DNA of 39,492 bases from Lentzea aerocolonigenes (lineage in GTDB: Bacteria > Actinomycetota > Actinomycetes > Mycobacteriales > Pseudonocardiaceae): the NCBI RefSeq assembly GCF_000955955.1, contig NZ_JYJG01000402.1, positions 1 through 39,492 on the forward strand, read 5' to 3'. A program made the position numbers and the translations under genes. Numbering within the stretch: position 1 is the first letter of the stretch; every line of letters starts with the position of its first letter. The notes under the pieces are model-generated. The model was not told where the DNA came from, made no database searches, and was given only the letters and a program-made list of their open reading frames with translations. This document shows, in pieces, positions 16,882-23,796 of this stretch.

Positions 16882-17585
16882 GGGCCGTTGCTGTGGGGCA
16901 GGCGGAGCTGAAGTTGTTCTGGCGCAACCGGACCGCGCTGTTCAACTCGCTCGTGATGCCGTTGCTGATCGCGCCGGCCTTGATGGCCGCGGACGCCGAC
17001 GGAGTGCCGTTGATAGTTGGCCTGGTCGGCTTCGTGTTGTTGATGGCGGTCTACTACAACCTCGTCACCACGTTCGTCGCGCGGCGGGAAGAGCTTGTTC
17101 TGAAACGTCTTCGCGTTGGTGAGCTGACGGATCCGGAGATCCTGCTCGGCGCGTCGCTGCCGTCCGTTGTGGTGGCGTTGGGGCAGATGGCGTTGTTCGC
17201 GGTGATCGTCGGGGTGACGACCGGGATCGCTCTGCCTTCGCAGCCGTGGTTCCTGGTGCTGGGCGTCGGTGGTGGCGTGGTCGTGTTCGTGCTGCTCGCC
17301 GCCGCCTCGTCCGCGTACACCCGCACGGTCGAGATGGCGCAGGTGACGTCATTGCCGGTGCTGGTGGCGTGCCTGCTGGGTTCCGGCGTGTTCTTCCCGC
17401 TGTCGATCGTGCCTTCCGAGGTGGCGGCCGTGCTGCGGTTGCTGCCCCTGTCCCCGGTGCTCGAACTGCTGCGCGCGGGCTGGGACGGCGGGCCCGTGGT
17501 GCGGCCGATGATCGTCCTGGCGGTGTGGATCGGCGTCGGGATCTACGCTGTACGGCGCTGGTTCCGCTGGGATCCTCGGAGGTGA
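16878..17585 (+). CDS. ABC-2 type transporter permease, 235 aa
   Basis: Membrane subunit paired with the preceding ATPase. Six hydrophobic segments are visible: LFNSLVMPLLIAPALM (about 20-35), the PLIVGLVGFVLLMAVYY region, ASLPSVVVALGQMALFAVIVG, WFLVLGVGGGVVVFVLLAAAS, the VTSLPVLVACLLGSGVFFP segment with the conserved G-FFP before an amphipathic turn, and a last helix near MIVLAVWIGVGIY. The length is at the short end for ABC-2 permeases. ATG at 16878 overlaps the ATPase stop, and the stop overlaps the kinase start, so translation of all three is coupled. Confidence 0.9.
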   Translation: MRAVAVGQAELKLFWRNRTALFNSLVMPLLIAPALMAADADGVPLIVGLVGFVLLMAVYYNLVTTFVARREELVLKRLRVGELTDPEILLGASLPSVVVALGQMALFAVIVGVTTGIALPSQPWFLVLGVGGGVVVFVLLAAASSAYTRTVEMAQVTSLPVLVACLLGSGVFFPLSIVPSEVAAVLRLLPLSPVLELLRAGWDGGPVVRPMIVLAVWIGVGIYAVRRWFRWDPRR

Positions 17586-18721
17586 GCTTGCTCGGCTGGT
17601 GGCGGTCCCGTGGCAACGCGGCGCGGTTCGACTTCTACGTCCGCGTCACGTTCTACGTGAGCTACGCGGCCCTGCCACCGTTGCTGATCATGGGCATGGC
17701 CGACGAGATCGGCACCGCCGCCCTCGTCGCGGTCTCGGCGGCAACCCTGGTCCACGCCGCGCTGAGCATGCGACTGGTTCACCTCGGCATCGAGCACCAC
17801 CTGGGCAAGGCGCCCCACCCGCGCACGCTCCTCGTGATCATCCTGGCGTACACCGTCGCCGTGCTGGTCGCGGCCGAGCTCGCCTTCCCCCACCCGACAC
17901 CCGGCAAGCCCGACGGCCCTGCCGACGGCATCGCGGTGATGTTCCTGGTGCTGACGATCACCACCCTGTCCGCGGTGCTCAGGCCGCACACCCTGGCCCG
18001 GGTTGCACTGGCGGGTGGCCTCTTCATCGCCCTGACCGCCTCGCCGAGCCGCGGCGTGTTCACCACGATCATGCTGCTGGTCCTGGCCCTCGGCTTCCGC
18101 ACGACGCTGTGGATGGTGGGCCTCGTGTGGGAGCTCGACCGCTCCCGCGAGGTCCGCGCCAGCCTCGCCGTGGCCGAGGAACGCCTCCGCTTCGCCCGCG
18201 ACCTGCACGACGTCGTGGGCCGCAACCTGTCCGTCGTCGCGCTGAAGGCCGACCTGGCGGCGCAGCTGGCCCGTCGCGGCCGCTCCGAGGCCATCGACGA
18301 GATGCTCGAGGTCCGCCGGATCGCCCACGACTCGTTGGACGAGCTGCGAGCCGTGGTGAGCGGCTATCGGACCGCTGATCTCTCGGTGGAGCTGGCCGGC
18401 GCGCGTTCGTTGCTGGCGTCCGCGGGCATCGACTGCCGCGTGATCGGTGAAGTGAACGTTTCCGGCGAGCCCGCGGGCGCGTTGGGCTGGGCCGTGCGTG
18501 AGGGCGTCACCAACGTCCTGCGCCACAGCACCGCCAACTCGTGCACGATCACGTTGCGCGGCAACGTGCTGACCATGTCCAACGACGGCGCTTCCTCCTC
18601 CGCCTTCCGCTTCGGCAGCGGCCTCACCGGCCTCCGCGAACGCATCTCGGCCCTCGGCGGCTCGATGACCGCGGCACCGGAAGCTCCTGACCGTTTCGTG
18701 CTCACCGTGGAGCTCCCGTGA
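17582..18721 (+). CDS. Sensor histidine kinase (HisKA_3/DesK type), 379 aa
   Basis: Membrane sensor of a two-component system. The N-terminal ~190 residues hold about six hydrophobic segments without a large external domain, as in DesK-like kinases that sense the membrane itself. The dimerisation/phosphoacceptor helix reads ARDLHDVVGRNLSVVALKAD, with the phospho-accepting His at residue 209. A short HATPase_c domain follows, with WAVREGVTNVLRHS (N-box), LTMSNDG and GSGLTGLRERISALGG (G-box). The start is GTG at 17582, overlapping the permease stop (GTGA). The stop overlaps the response-regulator start in the same way. The partner is the NarL-type regulator next door. Confidence 0.93.
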   Translation: MSLLGWWRSRGNAARFDFYVRVTFYVSYAALPPLLIMGMADEIGTAALVAVSAATLVHAALSMRLVHLGIEHHLGKAPHPRTLLVIILAYTVAVLVAAELAFPHPTPGKPDGPADGIAVMFLVLTITTLSAVLRPHTLARVALAGGLFIALTASPSRGVFTTIMLLVLALGFRTTLWMVGLVWELDRSREVRASLAVAEERLRFARDLHDVVGRNLSVVALKADLAAQLARRGRSEAIDEMLEVRRIAHDSLDELRAVVSGYRTADLSVELAGARSLLASAGIDCRVIGEVNVSGEPAGALGWAVREGVTNVLRHSTANSCTITLRGNVLTMSNDGASSSAFRFGSGLTGLRERISALGGSMTAAPEAPDRFVLTVELP

Positions 18722-19323
18722 TCCGCATCCTGCTGGCCGACGACGAACACCTGATCCGCGGCGCCATGGCCGCACTGCTGTCGCTGGAGGACGACCTCGA
18801 AGTCGTAGCCCAAGCCGCCACCGGCGCCGAAGCCCTGGCCACCGCCCGCGTGGTCCGCCCGGACGTGGCCGTGATCGACCTCCAGATGCCCGACCTGGAC
18901 GGCGTCTCCGTGGCCCAAGCTCTTTCGTCCGAACTTCCTTCGTGCTCAACGATGATCGTCACCAGCCACGGCCGGCCGGGGCATTTGAAGCGTGCGCTGG
19001 CTGCCGGCGTCCGCGGCTTCCTGCCCAAGACCGTCTCGTCGGATGTGCTGGCCACCGTAGTCCGCACGGTGTTCGCCGGCGGCCGCTACGTGGATCCCGC
19101 TCTCGCCGCCGAGGCCATCAGCGCGGGCGACAACCCTTTGACGCCACGCGAAGCCGACGTCCTGGAACTGGCTCTGGAAGGCGCTCCCATCGACGAAATC
19201 GCCCGCCGCGCTTCGTTGTCGCCCGGAACCGTCCGCAACTACTTGTCTTCCGCAGTAGGCAAAACCGGCGCCTCCAACCGCCACGAAGCGGCCCGCTTCG
19301 CCCGTGCCCGAGGCTGGATCTAG
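18718..19323 (+). CDS. NarL/DesR-type response regulator, 201 aa
   Basis: The receiver domain (1-120) has the acidic pair DD at 8-9, phospho-Asp D54 in VIDLQMPDLDG, Thr/Ser in VTSHG and the conserved Lys in FLPKT. The LuxR-type helix-turn-helix (about 138-198) reads LTPREADVLELALEG, then DEIARRASLSPGTVRNYLS and a KTGASNRHEAARFA end. This is the standard NarL/DesR form. GTG at 18718 overlaps the kinase stop. It is the last gene of the four-gene transporter operon and its stop overlaps the convergent toroid-protein gene by 3 bp. The CATGACA/TGTCATG repeat at 15924 is a reasonable binding site. Confidence 0.95.
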   Translation: MIRILLADDEHLIRGAMAALLSLEDDLEVVAQAATGAEALATARVVRPDVAVIDLQMPDLDGVSVAQALSSELPSCSTMIVTSHGRPGHLKRALAAGVRGFLPKTVSSDVLATVVRTVFAGGRYVDPALAAEAISAGDNPLTPREADVLELALEGAPIDEIARRASLSPGTVRNYLSSAVGKTGASNRHEAARFARARGWI

Positions 19324-20243
19324 CTGTCCCACCACTCCAGCACCCTGGTGGCGAAGAAGGTCAGCCACTTGGACGGCTCCCCTTTGACGACGTCGGTCTC
19401 GAACCAGACCTCGCCGGGATGCCTCCCAGCCTGCAGCCACGTCCCGTCGGGTTGCCTCGCCCGCCGGATCATCTCGACGGCCTCACCCATCCGCGGGTCC
19501 TTCCGGCCGGCTTCCCTGAAGTAGTCGGCGGCGTTGAGCACGCTGTACCCCCACCGAAACGGCGACCGGAACTCGCTCACCCACTCCGCGACCGGCTCGT
19601 TCGTCGACAGCCGCTTGTACAGCTTCCTTTCGAGCAGGTATTCCTCGCCCGCCGCTCTCGCCCCGTTCTCGCTCCCCGTACCCCGCTCGTGAATCAGCAG
19701 ACCTTTGAGCGCGTTGAGCGTCGAGTGAAACGACGACCTCGTAGATCCCTCAACCCACTCGCAATTCCAGCCGCCATCCGCGAGCTGATGCTCCCCGAAC
19801 CAGTCCGCGATCCCCTGCACGTCCGCCCCGAGCCACACCCCGTTGGCCAGCGTCCACGAGTTGATGCAGACATCCACCTCGCCACCCCAATAGGGCAGGT
19901 CCTCGTACTCCCACCGACAGTTCGCCTCGAGCAGCTCGACCGTCCTCCTGGCCCTCAGCACCTCCGCGTCGAGCCCCCACTCCCGCAAGGAGTTGAGCGA
20001 CCACGTCGTAGCCGTCCACGGCTGCCCGTCCCCCGTCCCGTCAAACCCTCGCGGAAAGAACGCCCCACCGGCCCACATGCCATCGGCGCCTTGTTCCTCG
20101 AGCAGCCGAGCGCCAAACCCTTCGCTGGCAACCTTGGCGCGCGTGGCCTGCCAAACCGCCGCCGGTTCGTGCACGACGTCCCGCTCAACCTGCCACCGCA
20201 GGGCCGGATCCGAGTCGAGCAACCACCCCGTCAGCTCACTCAT
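19320..20243 (-). CDS. Squalene-cyclase-like alpha/alpha-toroid protein, 307 aa
   Basis: The protein contains repeated helical units resembling the QW-type repeats of terpenoid cyclases and prenyltransferase beta subunits. Examples are EEQGADGMWAGGAFFP, HQLADGGWNCEWVEGS and ARQPDGTWLQAGRHPG. It carries WTATTWSLNSLREWG and FRWGYSVLNAADYFREAG between them. It is half the length of squalene-hopene cyclase and lacks the DxDD catalytic motif, so it is not an active cyclase of that class. Actinobacterial members of this type are usually annotated as squalene cyclase or prenyltransferase-like, without known function. The start is ATG at 20243. Its TAG stop and that of the convergent regulator share the palindrome CTAG. 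Confidence 0.8.
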   Translation of the reverse strand: MSELTGWLLDSDPALRWQVERDVVHEPAAVWQATRAKVASEGFGARLLEEQGADGMWAGGAFFPRGFDGTGDGQPWTATTWSLNSLREWGLDAEVLRARRTVELLEANCRWEYEDLPYWGGEVDVCINSWTLANGVWLGADVQGIADWFGEHQLADGGWNCEWVEGSTRSSFHSTLNALKGLLIHERGTGSENGARAAGEEYLLERKLYKRLSTNEPVAEWVSEFRSPFRWGYSVLNAADYFREAGRKDPRMGEAVEMIRRARQPDGTWLQAGRHPGEVWFETDVVKGEPSKWLTFFATRVLEWWDS

Positions 20244-20265
20244 CGCCCGACCCTAACCCGGCCAC

Positions 20266-21055
20266 GTGACCGATCTGGTGGTGTGCGACCTGGACGGAAC
20301 CCTCCGACGCCCAGACACAACCCTCTCCGAGTTCGACCGAGACAGCCTGAACACCCTCCTGGCCTCCTGCGTGGCCCTGACCATCGCCGGCGCCCCCGCC
20401 ATCAGGCCTTCCTCCCCGGCATATCACTGACGCTCCCAGTGATCGAACTGAACGGCGCCCCCTCTCCGACCCCACGACCGGCACCCACCTGATCTCCACA
20501 CCATCACCGACACCGCGGTCGTAGAACTCCTGCTACCTCGCTCCCCAGTCCTGACCACGTACGACGGCACCCGCGACAACGTCTGGTTCAGCGACCCCAG
20601 TACCTGGTTCATCCAAGAAAAGCAGCGCTACAACGGCCCCCACCTACGCCAAACCACAGCCCTCCTGGCCGTTGGCCGAGTCCGAACAACTAGCCGCAAT
20701 AACGGTCTTCGTGCCAACCCCGGACGCCCCAGCCCTAATAACCGCCCTGGCTCCGTGGCCACCGCCAAGATCAGCGCCGCCCCACACGACTACTCCCCAG
20801 GCCAAACCGAGATCAACATCCACAGCCCGCACGCCACCAAGGGCACAGCCGTCCAAGCCCTCCCACCCTCCTGGGCCTGACCGGCACCATCACCACATGC
20901 GGCGACCACCTGAACGACCTACCGATGTTCGCCATCGCCACCCACAAAGTGGCCCAGCCAACGCCCACCCAACCGTCCAAGCCCAAGCCACCACCATCAC
21001 CGCCCCGAAGACCGAGGACGGCGTGATCCGCCACCTCCTAGCCCACCACCCCTGA
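20266..21055 (+). pseudogene. Decayed Cof-type HAD hydrolase gene
   Basis: Starting at GTG 20266 the frame gives VTDLVVCDLDGTLRRPDTTLS, the DxDGT motif I of HAD phosphatases. Further homologous pieces follow in changing frames: LPVIELNGA (about 20437), TDTAVVELL and VLTTYDGTRDNVWF (20500-20590), CGDHLNDLPMFAIAT with the GDxxND motif IV (about 20895), and a C-terminal NAHPTVQAQATTITAPKTED segment ending at 21055. At least three frameshifts separate them, so no intact protein can be made. The order and spacing match one full-length Cof-like gene. Base composition is C-rich at codon positions that no longer line up, as expected after decay. Confidence 0.8.
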
Positions 21056-21086
21056 CCAGCTGAAACCACACGCCATCACCCCGATT

Positions 21087-21114
21087 TTGGCCCACAGCGA
21101 CGATCATGTAATCT
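21087..21114 (+). promoter_or_regulatory. Likely tRNA-Leu promoter
   Basis: TTGGCC (21087-21092), a 16-bp spacer and TAATCT (21109-21114) form a reasonable housekeeping promoter. It ends about 40 bp before the mature tRNA 5' end. No other promoter-like sequence is seen between the HAD pseudogene and the tRNA. Confidence 0.5.
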
Positions 21115-21154
21115 ATGCACACACCACGGCGCGAGCCGAGGCAGAACTAAATAC

Positions 21155-21240
21155 GTCCGGGTGGCGGAATGGCAGACGCGCTAGCTTGAGGTGCTAGTCC
21201 CCGAAAGGGGGTGGGGGTTCAAGTCCCCCCTCGGACACCA
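21155..21240 (+). tRNA. tRNA-Leu (anticodon GAG)
   Basis: Acceptor arms GTCCGGG and CTCGGAC pair fully, allowing one G-T pair. The discriminator is A and the CCA is encoded at 21238-21240. The anticodon stem CTAGC/GCTAG holds the loop TTGAGGT, giving anticodon GAG, which reads CUC/CUU Leu. A long variable arm (CCCC-GAAA-GGGG type) confirms a class II tRNA. The T-arm is GGGGG-TTCAAGT-CCCCC. The gene is intact. Its 3' end is followed by a terminator and then by a recombinase operon, the usual setting for an integration site. Confidence 0.97.
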
Positions 21241-21277
21241 GCAGCGGGGAAGTTTCCCCGGTCTCAGCAAGACAGCC

Positions 21278-21312
21278 AAAGCAGGGTTCCAGACTCACGG
21301 AACCCTGCTTTT
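21278..21312 (+). terminator. Intrinsic terminator after tRNA-Leu
   Basis: Perfect 13-bp arms AAAGCAGGGTTCC (21278-21290) and GGAACCCTGCTTT (21299-21311) enclose an 8-nt loop and end in a T-run. This is the cleanest intrinsic terminator in the window. Confidence 0.92.
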
Positions 21313-21353
21313 CGCGCGTTCGCACATCTCGCCCGAGTGGCGAGGTGAGGCCA

Positions 21354-21830
21354 ATGCCTGAACCCATCATCCGAACGCTCGACCTCGCCGCGATCGCGGC
21401 TCCTCAAGTTGATCGCAGCGGCTCAGCACCCGGCCAGATCCAGCCCGGTTTCGTCGGAGATCTGGCGCGCACAGAGCAGCCCGAGTCCCCGCTGACCTTC
21501 GAGTTCGCCAAGATCGACGACCACGGGCGATTCAGCGGCAGGACGGTCCTGCGCGAGTTGCGCTGGACCGCGCACACCGAACTCGACTTCGTGCTGCGCG
21601 ACCACACGGTCGTCGTCCGCGAGCGCCGAGGAACCGCAATACAGGTCACCTCGCGGGGACTGATTCAAGTTCCACTGCCGATCCGCCGGTGGATGTCCTG
21701 GGGATCCGGACATCGCCTGCTGCTCGTCTCTTCTTCCCGAGCTGGAGTTCTCGTCCTGGCCGGGGCATCAATTCTTGATGATTTCGCGCGCGAGAACTTC
21801 GGCGCGCTCTCCGAGGTGACCTCGCAATGA
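21354..21830 (+). CDS. AbrB-like protein coupled to a recombinase, 158 aa
   Basis: The first ~75 residues have no recognised domain. The C-terminal half (about 80-145) reads TAIQVTSRGLIQVPLPIRRW, then GHRLLLVSSSRAGVLVLAG. That is a swapped-hairpin SpoVT/AbrB-like pattern, often used for DNA binding. I chose ATG 21354 because GAGGTGAG lies directly upstream at the right spacing; an in-frame GTG at 21345 overlaps that ribosome site. The gene ends with ATGA, overlapping the integrase start, so the two proteins are made together. A role as accessory or regulator of recombination is inferred from this coupling. The AbrB assignment rests on pattern only. Confidence 0.75.
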   Translation: MPEPIIRTLDLAAIAAPQVDRSGSAPGQIQPGFVGDLARTEQPESPLTFEFAKIDDHGRFSGRTVLRELRWTAHTELDFVLRDHTVVVRERRGTAIQVTSRGLIQVPLPIRRWMSWGSGHRLLLVSSSRAGVLVLAGASILDDFARENFGALSEVTSQ

Positions 21831-22861
21831 CGATCACAGATCCCACGACCGCCCCCTCAGCGGACCGCCTCGCCGCCGCGCGACTCATGTTGTCGAGCCT
21901 CGGCATCACCGTCGAAGACCTCACGTCATCCCCGACCTCGACCAAGGATGTGCCGACGTTCAACGTCTACATCCCGATCGTCGAGGCCGCCGTCACCCCG
22001 GGAACTCTCCGGGTCTACGGCTCGTACTGGAAGCGCATCAAGGAGCGCTGGGGCGAACGCCGCCTCGACGAACCCACGGCCACCGAGATCGCCGGCCTCG
22101 TCGAGCACACTAAGCAGAACCGTGTCCAACGCAGAAACGGCCGCGGTGGCAATTGCGCGGGCGAGCACATGGTGGCGGCGTTCCGCTGCCTCTACAAGTT
22201 CGCCGTCATCGACGAACACATCCCCGCCTCGATGAACCCGGCGGCCAAGGTCCCCAAGCCGCGGCGACTACCGTCCAACCGCCGAGGCCTGCCCGCTAAG
22301 CAGATCAACGAGCTCGTGGACGTGGCCAACTCGACCGGCAACGACCCCGCGCTCGATGCGTTGATCGTGCGGTTCCACCTCGAAACCGCCGCCCGACGAG
22401 CAGCCGCGCTCAAGCTCCGGCTCCGCGACATCGACGAAGAGCAATGTCTGCTGCTTCTGCAGGAGAAGGGCGGCGTGTTCCGCTGGCAACCAGCCTCGCC
22501 AACGCTCGTCGCGCATCTTCTCGATCACGCGAAGCGGCGCGGCTGCCTCGAGCCGGACAGCCGCGTCCTGCGCAACCTCAACGGCAAGCCGATTACCACA
22601 CGGCGATACGACGGACTCTGGGAACGGTGCCGCAAGCACATTCCGTGGGCCGATCGACAGCAGGTCGCCACGCACTGGCTGCGCTACACGACGCTCACGT
22701 TCGTCGAACGCAGGTTCGGCCTTGCCGTCGCGCAGGCCTACGCCGGCCACGAAACCAAGAACGACGCCCTCACCACCACGACATACGTAAGAGCCGGCAT
22801 CAACGAGGTTGCCACCGCACTTGCAGCTCTCACCGGCGAGCCCCATCCACTGGCGACGTGA
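21827..22861 (+). CDS. Tyrosine recombinase (phage integrase family), 344 aa
   Basis: A core-binding SAM-like domain lies at about 50-145 (VEAAVTPGTLRVYGSYWKRI onward) and the catalytic domain at about 155-335. Catalytic residues are visible: Arg in ETAARRAAALKLRLRDID, a Lys in LQEKGGVF, HxxR in THWLRYTT, His in AGHE, and the nucleophile Tyr in TTTYVRAGI. The enzyme therefore looks active. It is translated with the AbrB-like gene and lies 600 bp downstream of tRNA-Leu. This fits an integrative element that uses the tRNA 3' end. No excisionase or conjugation gene is seen nearby. A strong hairpin follows the gene. Confidence 0.93.
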   Translation: MTITDPTTAPSADRLAAARLMLSSLGITVEDLTSSPTSTKDVPTFNVYIPIVEAAVTPGTLRVYGSYWKRIKERWGERRLDEPTATEIAGLVEHTKQNRVQRRNGRGGNCAGEHMVAAFRCLYKFAVIDEHIPASMNPAAKVPKPRRLPSNRRGLPAKQINELVDVANSTGNDPALDALIVRFHLETAARRAAALKLRLRDIDEEQCLLLLQEKGGVFRWQPASPTLVAHLLDHAKRRGCLEPDSRVLRNLNGKPITTRRYDGLWERCRKHIPWADRQQVATHWLRYTTLTFVERRFGLAVAQAYAGHETKNDALTTTTYVRAGINEVATALAALTGEPHPLAT

Positions 22862-22921
22862 TCGCTTCCGTCCACAACTCCATGGACACATCTGCCTGGT
22901 GCCATCTCTGAGCCAGCGATC

Positions 22922-22953
22922 GCGAGGCCCCGGATCCCGCTCCGGGGCCTCGC
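22922..22953 (+). terminator. Strong GC-rich hairpin after the integrase
   Basis: Perfect 13-bp arms GCGAGGCCCCGGA and TCCGGGGCCTCGC enclose a 6-nt loop, 60 bp after the integrase stop. No T-run follows, which is common for actinobacterial terminators. Confidence 0.8.
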
Positions 22954-23071
22954 CCAGTCAGGACCGTTCTCGAGTCCACAAAGGTCACCCCTAACACTTA
23001 CGAGCTAAGCGCCGAGTGCCACACGCGTCGACTCGAACAAATGTGCGACGCCGGTGATAGGTTGCCGGGTC

Positions 23072-23401
23072 ATGGACCGGCAACTTCTCGAACCGTCCCA
23101 AATGGACGGAAAGCTCATGTACAGGTACGACACGACCGGTCACAAGGTGGCCCTTCTGCCGGCGAGGTGCAAGCTCGGCCGGCACACCCTCGGCCATTCC
23201 CAGTTCCGCGCAGTCGTGGAAAACGGTGAGGCCCGCGTCAGCTGCTTGGCTTGCGCCAACGACGGCGCTGATCACTTCTGGCGGTTGACCACCACCGCCC
23301 CCGCGGCCGATCGAGCCGAACTGTCCGAGGAGCTTTACTTCGACCTCGTTCTCCGTCGCTCGCAGGCACCGTTGTCCGCTCGGGGCGGCGGCGATGCTTA
23401 A
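23072..23401 (+). CDS. Small Cys-rich protein, 109 aa
   Basis: A small soluble protein with a possible metal site: Cys in LPARCKLGRHTLGH, nearby His residues, then CLAC about 30 residues later. Spacing CxxxxH...CxxC suggests a zinc ribbon-like knuckle. The first part, YDTTGHKVALLPARC, precedes this site. I place the start at ATG 23072; GTG at 23054 and ATG at 23102 are alternatives, and no ribosome site decides. It overlaps the next gene by 8 bp, indicating co-translation. Similar short Cys-rich proteins occur widely in actinomycetes without a known role. Confidence 0.65.
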   Translation: MDRQLLEPSQMDGKLMYRYDTTGHKVALLPARCKLGRHTLGHSQFRAVVENGEARVSCLACANDGADHFWRLTTTAPAADRAELSEELYFDLVLRRSQAPLSARGGGDA

Positions 23402-23702
23402 CAGTCCGTACACGATCTGGGAAGGCGACGATGTTCACGGCAGGAGACCAGTGCTCACCGGAGTCTCCGTCAGCCTGAACCGCCTGTTCTCCCGCGGACC
23501 GGCTGCCCGGCGCCACATCATTCCGACAGGCCTCGATCTGTCCAGCCCAACCAACGGTCAGCTGCACGGACGTTTTCCCGGCGTCGAGGGCAACTGGCTA
23601 GGCGTGGTCAACTACTCGATCAGCTACGCCGACAGCCACCTCAAGCCGCTGCAGGTATTTGATCAGCTGGTTCCGTTCTGGGCCCTGCGACTGCGCCAGT
23701 AA
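23394..23702 (+). CDS. Hypothetical protein, 102 aa
   Basis: A small soluble protein with no recognised domain. It starts at ATG 23394, overlapping the Cys-rich gene by 8 bp, so the two form one unit. The sequence has a possible beta-rich core (TGVSVSLNRLFSR, NWLGVVNYSISYAD) and ends in WALRLRQ. It is followed by about 95 bp and then the ligase gene. Nothing else about its role can be read. Confidence 0.6.
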   Translation: MLNSPYTIWEGDDVHGRRPVLTGVSVSLNRLFSRGPAARRHIIPTGLDLSSPTNGQLHGRFPGVEGNWLGVVNYSISYADSHLKPLQVFDQLVPFWALRLRQ

Positions 23703-23796
23703 GCCGCCTTGAAGTGCGCTGACGCGCGAAGTTAGGCCGTTCGGGTTACCTTCAGATTCCTGGTGACAGGGCAACACGCCAGGAGCGGAGGTCGCC

